From Ephemerocybe angulata (Eukaryota; Basidiomycota; Agaricomycetes; Agaricales; Psathyrellaceae): a DNA stretch of 64,000 nucleotides. The stretch spans positions 124,001 through 188,000 of the forward strand of contig JAACJK010000167.1 of NCBI GenBank assembly GCA_013368325.1, in the 5' to 3' direction. The number at the start of each line of letters is the position of its first letter. Position 1 is the first letter of the stretch. Below are positions 33,822 through 46,800 of this stretch, in pieces. The notes below the pieces were generated by a model, which saw nothing but the letters and a program-made list of their open reading frames with translations, was not told the origin of the DNA and searched no databases. Both the position numbers and the translations under genes were made by a program.

Positions 33822-35359
33822 GGGAAAGGATGAAGGGCTCGGGGAGGGATTACTGTCAATAAGGAACTGGGACGCACAGTACTTATAGCTTCCCTTTTGC
33901 TGTTTCGGCGACGGAAGGCAAGCTCCCGCCAAGAACCCTAGTCCAGATTAGCGATTGGCAGATCTTACCGAACGGTCGAGCGCTTCCAACCGTCACAGAT
34001 GGACATGAAATTGTAAACCCATGAGGTAGGCTGTGCATGTCGATGGTGCGCCTGGTGCAAAATGACCCCCCGTGCTGATCCAGATGATGTGGCAGGCGGA
34101 CAAATGCCTATGGCTACCGGCTGCCACTCGAGCTTAATCGCAAATGGCAAATCATGGATGATAACAGACGCCTTGGACGCCCACTTCAGAAGTCTTGTGG
34201 GGCAGCACAGGAAATGGACATCGGAAGAAGGAAGTTTTCGTTTGGTTGAGGCGGTTGGAAGCAAATCGTTGTTCGGGTTCTCAGGGCCTCCGTTTGCCAT
34301 CAAAATGCCGTAGGCGCGACGTTGGTTCCCTGATTATTATTATCGTGCTTCAAGGTGTACTTCATATAGATACAGCAAGGTATTTCAGGCTGTAATGCAC
34401 AGTCGAGGCACCCACATTGGCTACAGCAATCAGACCGTTTTATGCAAAAGGAGAGGGATGAAACCACTGCTTACACCTAAGACTTTCATTCGATTACTTC
34501 GAAAACTCGTGTTGGAGGTGTGGGCTTCGGAAAGCCTGTGCACGATCCACCGAAGTGGGCTGAATGGAATACTTGCCCCTTGGGGTGGTAAGATTACAAG
34601 GTGGTTCTGTCGGTGAATGCGGCTCTCATAAGCCACAAGAACAAATGGGCTCCGGAAAAGTGGGGATCGCGTACGCGACGTGAGTCTAAGTGACCAAGTG
34701 TGATGCCCCTAAATTTTGAATAACGTAGATCAGGGCGCTAAAGGCGACTTCTGACCCGAAGCGCTCAGCAACGCGATCACATTGGATTTGTTCTAGAGAT
34801 TTTTCCATGCTTTATCGCGTCCATCCCTCTGCGGCCGGTAACAGACCTGGAGATAAGAAAAGTCCGTGCCGTGGACAGTGGCTTTCGCTCAAGCTCATCA
34901 CTATGAATGCCCGGGTGTGAGTATGCCATGGCTTGCATTTTGATAAGCGCTGCCATCTCGAATTCGGATGTGCTCTAATGTGCAGGGCCGTACATTACCT
35001 TGACTGGATACGAAAAGTCTAGACTTGTTTCTCGCCGTGTTATAGGGCACGGCGATTCTTGAGGACGGTCCTCCGACACAACTGATGTCACCCGCTGCCA
35101 GTGCAGTGCCCGAACGCTATTGATCCGTTAAATTTCCCGACACAGACGGCATATCGTCCAAGTTTAAGCAAACCTACTTACACTCCAAGGGAGGCGTTAG
35201 TATAGATGAAACTGCACCCTCTAGCGGCGCAGTAGTTGCTGTTGATTCCAGATATTTCGATACATGTATCTAAGTTACGGTTAAATGGATGGTTGGTGTA
35301 AAACATGCGATGTTGAATCCGTTTGCTAATCACTGACAAAGTGCAGCCAAGAGAGCTAT
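33822..35359. other. Gene-poor 1.5 kb
   Basis: One minus-strand ORF (33965-34297, starting at the ATG at 34297, MANGGPENPNNDLL) is open for 110 aa and could be an exon, but no partner exon or motif supports it. The rest of the stretch to 35359 shows nothing. Confidence 0.4.
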
Positions 35360-36682
35360 TTACTCTTCTAAACTGGGTTTATTTTCTGGCGAACGACTGC
35401 GCAGTATGACTATCGTTGTGTCGTCCCCTGGTGGATGATTATCAAGTAGAAACTGGAGGAGATGCATAGCAAGATGTTCCACGCCGGCCGCAATCCCGTC
35501 GGACAGAATGCTTGCAGCTTCCAACGTCGTGAGCTTATCCCACAGTCCGTCGGAGGCAAGAATAACAGTATCCCCGTCTGATATATGAGTTTTGCTAGTC
35601 TCTGGCCTTGCGGTGATATATGGCGGAGTCCGATAGCCATAGAAGTAGGAATCGTATTGCTGGTTGATTGGGATTTTACCTATCTCCTCGACAGCCGACA
35701 TCGCGTCAATATGTTTCTTATGGGTGTATCTTCCTACAGGCCCTTTACAAGGCAGCTTGTAGTACACATCTCCAAAACCTACACAAAATCAGCGTTTCGC
35801 CTTGACGTACTGTCCAGATTGACCTACCACGGGTGCACATTAGGCGGCCAAACAAACGACCAGACACGATGAGAAGGTCCTCCCCGGGGTGCTCGTTCTC
35901 TAGCCTTTCCTGCTCAGATGCAGCACGGCTGTTGAGATCGCTGGTTTCGTGCACAAGTTCGATTTTGGGTCCTGGTTGGCCGTGGAACACGGCGAGTCTG
36001 CAGTCGCCGGCGTTGGAGATAGTTGCATCTCCACTCTTCAAGTCAAGATCAAAGATGAGAGCCATGCATCCGGCCCTGGCGGTCTTTGCGTTGCGTTCCC
36101 ATTGATCAGACTTTGACCGAAGAAATGAGTGGTCGTCTGTGAACGATCTGATAATGCGCCTGTCGACCTCCTCGAATACCTCGGTGTGCCGTGAGGGTGG
36201 GACCTCCAGCAGTGCCTCTGGTAGCACGGAGCTCACCACCTCGGCGGTTGCAGAGCCGCCATGACCTGAATTGGTGATCATGGTCAACATGATATCGTAC
36301 CGTTTTCCAAGTATCTCGAGAGCTTACCGTCATAAACGCCAAGAATGATTCTCCTCGCATCTGTGTCGAGTTTCATTGACCACCGATCCTCGATTGGGCG
36401 GTCTGTTGGTTGGTATCGGACCACGTCGACATTATACTGCGAGATTCCAACAGGGAAAGAGCTGCACTCCACGATACCCTTGGTGTGCAGTGAATTCATG
36501 GAATGCACACCAGACATACTTCCAAGGGTGAATCGCTTCGTGGAGTGTTGTGTTGTCAACCGATGTGAATCTTTTGCGGGCAGAAGCGCCGATAGTAGAT
36601 GTAACGAGTTCGGGATGAAGGTCTTAAGTGAGTGAGGGGTTGGCATTTGAGTAAAGATTCGGTAAAGATGGCTGCAATCCAT
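35360..36682 (-). CDS. PP2C-type protein phosphatase (PDP-like)
   Basis: Metal-dependent Ser/Thr phosphatase. The best start is ATG 36682 (MDCSHLYRIF); an in-frame ATG at 36646 is the alternative. The leader is rich in Ser/Thr/His with few acids and could target mitochondria. Motifs in order: PIEDRWSMKL (metal/phosphate site), ILGVYDG joined by splicing to HGGSATAEVV (the DGHGG motif), NAGDCRLAVF, RGFGD joined across an intron to VYYKLP, VILASDGLWDKL, and PPGDDTTIVIL (last metal Asp). All metal ligands expected for the family are present. Three exons, introns near 36290-36335 and 35785-35830. The order and the FGDVYYKL motif resemble pyruvate-dehydrogenase-phosphatase-like PP2Cs; a generic fungal PP2C is the alternative. 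Ends at 35360. Confidence 0.85.
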
Positions 36683-39600
36683 GTTCTCTCGATGACAGCT
36701 GACAGGCTTTATGATTTGCTGTGTGCACAGCATCAAGCGTGATGATGTTCTCAGTGTCTGTTTTAAGTTCACTGAACATCGTTCGAAATTACTTCTACTG
36801 TTATTGAACAGGATGCACTATGAAAGGTGTGGCCAAAATCCTCTTAAATTGTGTTCACATCGAAAGGCGAGGCAAGATTAAATACCGTTATAATTTGAAG
36901 CAGACAGCCGCTATCGCACATGCACAACTCGCCGGCGAAGCATGCCAATTGGATCTTTTACAGCGCGAGAGTAGTTGTCTTTAAGATCGGAGGGGGTGCG
37001 TGACCTCCGGACTTGCGAATAGCCAAGCTGATGAAGATGGCTTTCCCACTCGACAATTGGGAGAGTACGTCGAATTCGAACGGTCAAAAAGGCTGAGTAG
37101 AGACTTCGGATGTGGTGAAGGCGGACTCGTGATGGGCATTTATCCAGTGGGCGTCCAGAGCGGTGTGCAGTAAGACACCGTCCCCTTTGTTCAACTCCGT
37201 CGTCTTCGATTCGAGCGAGCGAGTCATGGCGGGGAGGGTAAATCAGCGGCGACCTCCCGTCTCGGAAATCGTGCTTGAGGCCGAAAGGATTCGAAGAACA
37301 CTCCATGACCAAGCTTTCAACGGTGTCCGGAAGGGCCGACGGTCACTGAGACGGGGGCAGCGCCCCAGTCGGCCCCGCTTTGACCAGATGAACGGCGAGT
37401 CTTGGGCGAGTCACGGGAAACAGGCAGACCTAAATTGGGGGTCCCGCCGCGCGCGCGACGCAAAGCAACCATAACATCAGCTCGGAGTCACAATAACAGA
37501 ACCGCGAGAGAGCTAAGCCACGCACCCTTTGACTCCCAACGACGATGTTCTCCAACCCTTGCTGTGGTAGCACCCACTGTGTACGTCTTCCATGGCTTCC
37601 ATTCAAGTTCCGCGGGCTATGAACAATGACTTCAATTGCCGAAGATTGGATCAACAAACAACCCACCTATAAATTTCCACGGTGAGCCTTATAAAAGACC
37701 CCTCACCACGCCCTCATTTCGCTTCCTACCCTCTTCCTCTCCCATTACCTCGAGCCGCACACCCTACCAACGTCTCAGCTCAACCAAAGCCCCCACCTCA
37801 TCGACATGCATCTCCCTTCGACAACATCTCACATCGAACTTCATCGTTACTCGTTGTTCACTGCGAGCTCGACGTTGCCATCATCGATATCCCACTCATC
37901 CCAACGTCGCACCACGCACCCCTCCCAGCACCAGCGCCAACGCCAGCCCCGCACGACTCTCGATCCGGGATGACTCTCGCGCCGGCCCCGCCACCGCAGC
38001 CGTAGATAAACATCGAAGATGTGAGTCGTAGTGTTCCTCTGATACTGACTAGTCTTCGCATTCTGCCGTGCAAGACTCTTACTGCAACGCTCAGGCGACG
38101 GTGAGACTGGGGACTCTGGGACCGGCTATAGGATGCAGCCTCAGCAAGACGTTGACAAGGAGGTTGGGTGGGCAGCAGTAGTCGGGTTGTGGGATATCGC
38201 CATCGAGGTCATTGCAGGTGAGTCCGTCACACAGCCAGAGGATAGCGACGGTCAGCCACGACAAGAGCCATCACCCAAAGAGCGGCGCTCGTCATCGTGA
38301 TCGTCCGAATCCGGCGGCAGAGCTGTTGCCTAGTCTTTGAGATGCCCAGATTGCATTCTGCGCAACAGGAGCTCGCGGCAGTTGTTGTGTGCAACGTCAG
38401 GGCTGCCACATAGAGCGAAGTGGCCTGTAGATGAGGTATCGAGCAGTGGCTTGATTATGCCTGGTGAGGTGCGAGCTGGCAAACCTGGCGACGGTGATGA
38501 GGACTAGGTCGCAGCAACAACTCGCATTTGCCAAGCCGTCCTCAGCCCAACCCGTCATTCTCTGGAAACTGAATGAAGACCGTTGGCCGGCCCGAAGTGA
38601 GTTTGGAACTACTGGATGCGCTGCATCCAGGAACCTTGCAAGGCTCTAGTCTATGGGTCCTGGTAGACTTCTCTCTGGTTCGACTTCGAAGTCTGAGGGC
38701 AAGGTGTTCTATCTGTGCTGGCTAGCCTTTGGAATCGGCAGATCAATCTCTCTTGGTGCCCTCGTGGAGCTTTGAAACTTACGCTAGGTCTGGCTTTGGT
38801 GGATTTCCTGGCGTGCTGCTGGTGCTGAACCCTCCATCTTTTGATCTGCCACGCGAGGCATCGGCCGAATCTCGCTGTTGCTCTTGGCTGGATAGTTATA
38901 CTTCTGTGCTGGGACTCTTCTGAAGGCCACTAGAACTTGGCTTGAACCAAGAGGTAATGGTGAAAGACGACGGGAGCGCAAGGTTGATTTCCAGCTGATG
39001 GGGCGTTAATCTCTGGGTTCAAACTCCGTCAAACTCAGGTGTGGCTTCCTCGAGTTCCCCAGGCTGGATCGCCCATTCCCTCGACCAAATTAAATTAAAA
39101 CGGTATTATGTACGCGCGTAGGTGCGTGCATTTCATTTCCCTCGCGTCTTGAAGGACGCAGGTGGCAGTTTCGTGCAAGGAGGCTGGTCAATGCCACGCC
39201 GTGGAGGATTAGTCAGCGGCCCATGGGTGAGCTGGCAGATGGATAGACTCGCAACCAGTACCGTTACCCTGTGTTTGCGTTTTGTTTGCTCAGATCCCAA
39301 TGACAAACACATGATGCGATGTACAAAATATTATGAAAGCGGATTACAAAGATTGCGCAAACAAAAGCAACACAGGGTAAGGACTGGGACGCACGAAGCA
39401 CTTTTAGGCGGGACCCCCAAACGTGACAAAGACTTAGCGAAATTTCGCGCTCGCTTCGACAACCCATCCGTCAACAAAAGGTGAACTCGTCTTAAGACCA
39501 CTTCTCTTGTGATGGTGCTGTATAGAAACCTTTACCGGGATAATAATAAATTAAATCATCCTTAAAGTACCCATTTTTTTCGAAGTTACAGCACTGGTAG

Positions 39601-41127
39601 GTAGAAAGTTGTGGAACCAGGAGGTGCAGGTGCCGTGACAGGCTGTGGTGGGTTCAAGGCACCCCTCTACTTGAAAGTTACTGTCTGAGGCAATGATCCC
39701 AAAATTTGCCTATGTCCCTGACATATATTGTGCATGTTTGCACTCTGACCTATAGTACAGCTGGCAGCATGCCGCATGCCCATGCCAGGGATGTCACTCT
39801 TGGGCTCTCTCTACCCTCCCTGCCAACCTTCTTGAACCCATTAATGTCCTTTGGATATGTGTACTCACCGGGGTAGCAGAGTGTATATTTCAAGTAAAAG
39901 TTGAACTGTCATGAGTCATATATTCAGTCTGGCTCAAGGAGGAGGAGGAGGAGGTCTGGTTCAGTGTGACACTTTACTCTAGACATAGATGTCATCGCTT
40001 CTTTGGTAAAGTTAACTTATAAAACAATGCAAATCTATCTCCAGGCTCGGGGTGATCAAAATTTTTACTCAATCTGGTTGAAATACGTTGATGAAGACCC
40101 AATCGTTGCCTCGAAGCCATCGAAATGCCCCAACTCGACCCGCGCAACGGCTAAGTCTTTTGTGACATTCCGTGACACGCCAAAATGTGCCTCGAGTGTC
40201 CCAGCCGTTACCTGACGGTAACCTGTCACTCCGTGACATCAAAGGTGTGACCGGCTCAGGTCACGGCTGGTCGCGAGCCTAGCAGATGGAACCTCCCCGC
40301 CACAACTCCTTCTCAGTTCTACCACCCCACTGCCCCCACTCTCCCTCTCACGAACGAAACCAACTGTGAAAACCAATCTGGAGGCCTTCAATTACTCTCA
40401 AACGTGTCTAGACGATTTTTCAAGCCCCTTCATTCGAGTTTGTACAACTTTAACGACGAGCTGCGGAAGTGACTCGAATCGTCCTTTCAGGTCAGCTTCT
40501 TGCTTTCAATTCTTCCTTTTACCTCACAATCCACCGTTATACACCCTTACTGACTCGCCCTGCTCATAGCTATCTCATTCTCAAGATTCTCGCCATAAGG
40601 TTCCCAATAAGAGTCAAATTCGCGACGATGGCGTCTACAACGACAATCTAACCAAGATGAAGGCGATAAATGATCTACAAATACAACAAGAGTAGCGATG
40701 GGCTAGCGATGCAATGTGGGGAGGATAAGGATATAAGTCCGTTGTGTAGGATCCGTGAGTGGGTCGTAAGTCGTAAGTGATGTCCAATGAGGTAGGGAGT
40801 GTGGTATCCTGACGAAACCTGGAAATAGGGAACACTAAAACAAGATGCGGACTTTGGAAACGAAGAGGGTGCCGACAAGAGAAGGAACGGGACGGAGAGC
40901 GAAGAAATAGCGAAAAGAATAGCAGTGCAGAACGAAGACGGAATGGGAAGCAGTTGGGACGGAATTATGGGCAGAGGACCTTGGGGATAACGGTGCGCCA
41001 CCTTCACGTCAAGACCGACCTTTCCTAGGGTGGGAGTGTCCTTTTACAACAAGACGACGTCCCAGACGCCGTCCTCATCCCCAGTCAAAACCGACGCTGA
41101 GCCGGTCTGAAAAGAAAATGCCATGTA
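36683..41127. other. 4.4 kb without a supported gene
   Basis: The longest gene-free stretch. It holds a TATA box near 37690 with only short ORFs behind it, and a GGA microsatellite (39938-39954). A 120-aa plus ORF (39122-39484) has an ATG-less start and no motif. A set of GTGAC/GTCAC words lies at 40160-40270 with a GTTACC..GGTAAC dyad near 40206-40221. From 40280 to 40640 the sequence looks like a 5' leader ending in a good-context ATG (40628) that runs into a stop after seven codons, which may be the broken start of an old gene. Confidence 0.4.
37690..37697 (+). promoter_or_regulatory. TATA box (TATAAAAG)
   Basis: A canonical TATAAAAG followed by a pyrimidine-rich leader. The nearest ATG downstream (37806, MHLPSTTSHIELHRYSLFTA) opens a 55-aa ORF only. 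Either a very short gene, a gene whose next exon I could not place, or a decayed gene. Confidence 0.35.
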
Positions 41128-43701
41128 ATGAGTACTCATGAAAACATACGATATGTACTGAATACTGCTGAGACTTACATATATTTTATGAGAAGACTCA
41201 CTACCACTGAAAATACCTGTAAATCGCAGACAGACTCAGGAATGGTCAGTATTTGGCAGTGTGTGATTCAGATGTCGATGAACGCGCAGCTGAGTTTGAA
41301 TTACACCGCTGGCGCGACGCGACGCGACGTTGTGCTGTGTCTCCCATCCGCTGGGCTGCCTCCACCCCTCCACTTGTTCTACTGCTGCAAACAGCTGATG
41401 CCCGAGTACAGAGAGGTAACAGCACACTATGTGCATGTACAGCTGTGTCTCGAGAAACTACAAGAGACAAACTCGACCACCGTTCTCGATATTTGGGCAG
41501 ACCCTTCGTTGAAAGCCCATGAAGCCGATTTGAGCCCAACGAAATGCGTCATTCGCCTGACTCGGTCCATGAACGTCACCAGGGGGTCAAAAAGCAGCAA
41601 AGTCTCGCTCTTCCCGCAGATTCTTCCCCACGACAAACCCATTTCGTCGCTGGCATTCCGGGATGTGTCTATGACACCCAGAGCAGTGCGGCTTGACTTT
41701 ACTGTCATGCATCTCCAGGTAAGTGGCAGAAATAGACTGGTATTTACCTTTGACTAATACTACAACATTTAGCTCGCATTCCTAACGCACACTTCCGTGC
41801 AGTTCTTCTCCCAAAATCTGTGGGATGAAGTTAAGGCCACAAGTCAAGAGGTACGTGTTCTCGATTGGCCCGTTGACGTGTGGGGTATGCTAATGTTGTC
41901 TTAGAAGCGTAAATTTCGTGTTGGAATGGCCTTTGAGTTCAAGACACATGTCCTGGCGTTCGTCAGTCTCGATAATCTGTTCCAGGTGCGTTGTAAACTG
42001 CTTTTTTCCGAATTCCTCCCTCACATCGGCGTACTACATAGCCATTCTGGGCGTTACGAGCTATCGATCTTCCAGAGGGCCACATTGATGCGTACAAGGA
42101 CCTCCGGGGGTTTCTGTTCAGTCTCGTTAGGTGGATGGAGAACCGCCGGAAGCGAAACAGGCTTGGACTCGCAACGGAAATCATAAGGAAGGGTGAGAAA
42201 GGCAAGAACGTCTTTGGCGGTGTTGGCAAGTACACCGTCCTGGAACTCTTTTTCATGGGAGGTCTATCACCATTCTTAACAGAGCAGGACGTATTTGATG
42301 ATCCATCTCGGACCGCCCGTTTTATCCTTGCTCTCTGGTGTTATCAGCACCATTCTGTTACAAAGATTGCGTATGTTCTCTCGCTATTACGCCATATTGT
42401 CTACTAACCTTTTTGCAGTGGCCTACTTCGACCATGCATGGTCGACTTGGTGGTGGCACCGTCGAAACTACAGCGTGAATCCTTCTATCAGAGGTGGATA
42501 CATATATACACCTGTGATAAGATCAAGGTTCCATTGCGTATGTTCGAGCAATTGACGGATATCGAGGTGCGTACATGGCACAGTATGGCCGTCTTTGCTT
42601 TTTCTGATGAATCATGCATTTCAGGCAGCGCTAAAGGATAGTGCGAAGGAACTGTTCGATCCTTTCGAGCCTACGTTCATCAAGGAAGTCTGGGATGTCT
42701 TAAAGGATGGTGGTGATCTTCCGCTTTCGACTACCGTAACTCTAGAAGTGCTTGCGAATTTGGCGTTTGGAAAGGACAAGTGGGTGACTTTGGGAGGGCG
42801 GGCGACAGATGGGTCAGATCAACTGACGTCGTACTTCCGAAAGCGAGGTATGCACTTCTCTCCTTCCCCCCATAGCTAATCTGATGACCGACTCTGCGAT
42901 GTAGGGCTACTCGTTGAAACACCCACTACGATCAACGTTAGCAAATTGGAATCCCTTGTCGCTCCTGATCCCCATCGTCAGTGGAAGGTTCGAACAATCT
43001 ACGCGCACAAGAGCCCTGTCGGGTCGGTCTCAACGTTCTGGTCCATTGTCCCTATGTTCCCCAATCGGTTTTCGAAACCAAAGTTCGGCAAGTCTCGGAG
43101 GCAGGTGCTCTTTGGATGGATAGTCTCGCATTTTCTAATCAATCTCCTTTTCAGATATGAGAACTTCTACCGAGCATCGAAGCATGATCGAGAGCGCGAG
43201 CTCTACAAGTACATTATCTGGAAGACTCGAAAAGTCGGTATTGGGCCCCTGGAGTACCGAGGCCATGCGGTCAGTGCATTGACCAAACACCGCAAACGAA
43301 TGTATGTTTCTTTCAATCTTTCTTCTACCTGTGACTAACAGATTCCTAGCGTATCTGCTGTCGAGACCGAGCGTGAGGTGATTCTGGCTGCTTACAATGC
43401 TCAGAGCAAGAAGCAAAGGTCGGAAACCTTGACCTTGATGCGCTCTTCCCCACTTTCAACGCCACTTCGAAAATCGATGCCTGGGCTCACTTTTTCTTCG
43501 TCTCCTGCACGCTCGTCTTCACCCATTCTTCTCACTCCAAGCCGCGGCCCTCCTCCAGCAAAGAAGCGCAAGTACACCACTTGTGATATGACTTTGGGTG
43601 AAAACGATCATCCTCTTACCCCAGCTCGGAAACGGTCTACACGGAATCCAAAGCCCTTTGTTCCTGTAAAGCGGGCATATCGACGCCGGGCAGTCATTTA
43701 G
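41128..43701 (+). CDS. Orphan gene beside the second transposase, probable element passenger
   Basis: Exons in phase: 41128-41718, 41773-41850, 41905-41985, 42042-42370, 42419-42566, 42625-42847, 42905 to about 43299, and 43350-43701. The exon from 42905 reads through a possible intron at 43092-43155; joining there through a GTCTCG donor would also keep frame. The protein is about 730 aa. Globular blocks are LAFLTHTSVQFFSQNLWDEV, GHIDAYKDLRGFLFSLVRWM, KYTVLELFFMGGLSPFLTEQ and EPTFIKEVWDVLKDGGDLPL. The C-terminus turns basic (PAKKRKYTTCDM, RKRSTRNPKPFVPVKRAYRR), fitting nuclear localisation or DNA binding. No family was recognised. Its stop lies 131 bases from the transposase stop on the other strand. 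An internal start at the ATG in MSMNAQLSLNY is possible. Confidence 0.65.
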
Positions 43702-43832
43702 TTTAATTAGTATTTTCATTATCTCTCTCTGATCTCGACTTGCAGTCATGTACGTGTATATCATTTCAATTGAATCGGAAAGAGGAACAAGGATTTCGAG
43801 CTACGAGCTACTGCTACAAGTTACAAGTTACG

Positions 43833-46800
43833 TTACAGTGTATCTTCATTATCTTCCTCTGGGGTAGTGTCCTTATCATCAAGCCCAGACTTCTCGACTA
43901 CAAACCATAGTCCCTCCGGATCTCCCTCAACGCGTGGAAGGGGCTGCATAGACACAACCGATGCAATGCAAGAAATATCAACGACGCGGATATCGGTGCC
44001 TGATAGAGCACATGCCCAGAGAGTCTTGAATGAGTCCTGGTACAGATCGATGTTCGGCCTACCATAGAATGAGACTAGTGCCTTGAAGTCTCTTGGTACT
44101 ATCTCGCCAATCTCCCCAGTCGGTTGAGCAAGTGTGTGGGTGAAGTAAAACAGTACCTCCCCGTACCCAACCTCTCCGTCAATTAACATCTAAAACACAC
44201 ACCAATAACATCAGAGATTGAAAGCGAACATGATTCTATGGGAGTAGAACTCACCTTGACGTTCTTTGCTACCCGTACTTCTCGCGCAACCTGCCTATCT
44301 TCCCTCATGCGACTCCTGGAAATCTGGCCGTTAGGAAGGCGGAGCCGTCCCCATTTGATGTACTTGGAAACCGGAGCCCCATAGACTAGTTGAATGGCAT
44401 GGCCCTCGAGCCCTTCAATCTTCTCTGGAAATCGAGATTTTGGTCCGAGGAGGGTATAGCCTTGGGTATTGGTGGCGAACGATGTGCGTGGCAGGGAAGG
44501 AGGGGGGTCGAGGGAGGGAAAGACGACCTTCAGAGCACTCATCTGAGATGCTCTTACAGTAATCTGCGCGAGGTTGCCAAATGGATTCGACGGTTGGCGT
44601 ATCTCTTGGCCGAAATATCCTATCGCACGCTCCATTGTGAATTGGGTATAGTACGCACCAGGACCAACCCGAGCAGCCTCCCGAGCGACGTGGATGATGG
44701 TGTGAATAGCAGGTCTGCAGAAGTGGATACGGTCGACCCTCCGCTGATAGTAAATCTCCTCGTATTCTTCAACAAATTGCACAGCCATCGTTTCTCCATA
44801 ACGAAGTTGTTCTCCTGTGATGCTGCGCTGAATATACAGCCTTGTAATTGCAACAAGTCGACAGAAGTTCCTCCAATAGATGCGGGGAAGGAAGGTTCGG
44901 AAAAAGCCAGGTCCAAGGCCATAGAGGTAGAGGTAGTACTCCGTTGCCTTGTACTTTGTGTTGATCTTCTTAGCTGGATCTCTTGGTGTTCGATGAAACA
45001 TAGAAGGAAAATAGCGGTGCGATTCACCCACAAGTGCACCATGCTGCTTCCATTGCTCTCCAGTCAAGCGAGCCCACGTCCAGCTTGCCTTGCTGTCCGT
45101 AGCCTTGCATGGGAGCTTTCCTTGCCATAGTGGGATGAAAAGCTGCCCAAGGTTGATGAAAAACAAATGCATAAGGTCGACAGTAAAGCAGCGAGGGATG
45201 GCGAGCATATGGGTTTGGAGAAGTCCAGAGAGAATCGAGGGTTTGCATAGTCCGGTCTCCTTACGCACATCTTCATAGTGCGTAGGATTCCTTGACTCGA
45301 CAAGTGCCTTTAAGGACTCTTCGTAGTATGAAACGGGGGGTATAGCTGTGATTGTGCGGACATTGGTGTCAGGGTGGTCGCATCCTGGTTGATCGTAGTT
45401 GTCGGGCTTGTTGTGAACAGCGTAATAGAATCCTTGCCCAGGTTTCGGCCGTCCTTTCAATTTACATCCCAACCTACAGCCCTTTGCACCATGGTGACCC
45501 ACACGACCGTCCATCGCGATGAGAGCCATCACATCCGCAATGCAGAGAAGGAGGATAATTCGAGCAAAGATCACAGCCTCCTTCAGCGCATCCCAGCATT
45601 TAATTCCTCTCCCACTCTCCTCCCTTTGGGCGGCAGATAGGTGCTGCAGGCTCCGGAAGGTGAACGAGTCGAGAATCTTGGGCTTGTTTGGGCCTGGAAT
45701 AACAAACGCTGGTAAGACGTGCCTTCGTTTGTAACGGATTGAGGGATTGTAGTCGTAAACAATCCAAATTCCAATCCAGGTATCAGATTCGACATTCTGA
45801 TAGAGTTGCGCTCCATCGAGAGAAAGGCCTACAACAATGTCGTCCTCCGTCAGGCTCAGTCGATCGTGCAGTGCCAAGTAGTCAGAGCCACAGAAAACGT
45901 CGTCGTAGATAGTAGCACCAGGATTATTGGTGGTTTCTCGCTGGTGTTGCCGAAATTCATGGACCTTCTGCTGGCGATATCGCATGTTGCTGGCACCCTT
46001 TGGTGAGCGACGTACAGCTTGCAGCTGCGGGGCAAGTAGGATTGTTGTCATCTGCTTGCGAGGACGCTCCTTCCCATCGCGTGCTCCCACAAGATAACGG
46101 GGCTTGCTACAGACCGTACATTCCTTCTTCGCCGCATGTTTCCCTGTGAACGCCATACACGAGTCGACGCACATATCATCCTGCACAACAACGATGCCAG
46201 TGAGCTGTTGAACGAGCTTCCGGATCTTGTAAAGAGATGGCACTTCGAACGGGGCCTCTTCTGTGCTGAAGCGACGAGATACTGCATCGCGAACTTTGTT
46301 GTAAACGGACTCCGGAGCTCCGAAAGTGGCAAAGTATAGGTCGATAAAGAATTGCTCATTCTCGGACAGGGTAGGAGCGCCTTCCAGTGGCTGACGAATT
46401 TGCTCGATGATAGATTGAGGAAGGCCAGAATTGTCGAAGCTTGTATTGCGCAACTCGTCAATGTAGCCGAGGGTTTCTTGAATGCTCTCGATATTTGAAG
46501 CCAGCTCAAATGGTTCCTCCTCGACATCGTTGAATGGATTTTGGTTCCGGATGGCTTGTGCCGCCTCCCGTGCTCTGAGTGCATCCATATCAACTTGCCG
46601 GTCCTGAGTGCGTTGGCGGCCAAGCTGTGGATCCTCTTCTTCCTCTTCAGCTTCACTGGTTTCTTCGTCTTCGTCTTCCCTCCGCCTATGTGCAGCAGGA
46701 GGAGTAGAAGCAGAGGGAGCGGGAGTGGGAACTGCAGGGTGTGGTGACGGTGACCTCACAATCTCCTGTACCACAGTTACTATGTCAGTAAAAAGTTATG

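Noticed and set aside
33965..34297. Possible extra exon or small gene
   Set aside because: Reasonable composition and an ATG, but no in-phase neighbour exon and no family; kept only as a note in the intergenic entry.
38996..39035. B-box-like GGTTCAAACTCC that might mark a tRNA
   Set aside because: Flanking bases do not form a T-stem and no A-box or acceptor pairing lies at the right distance upstream.
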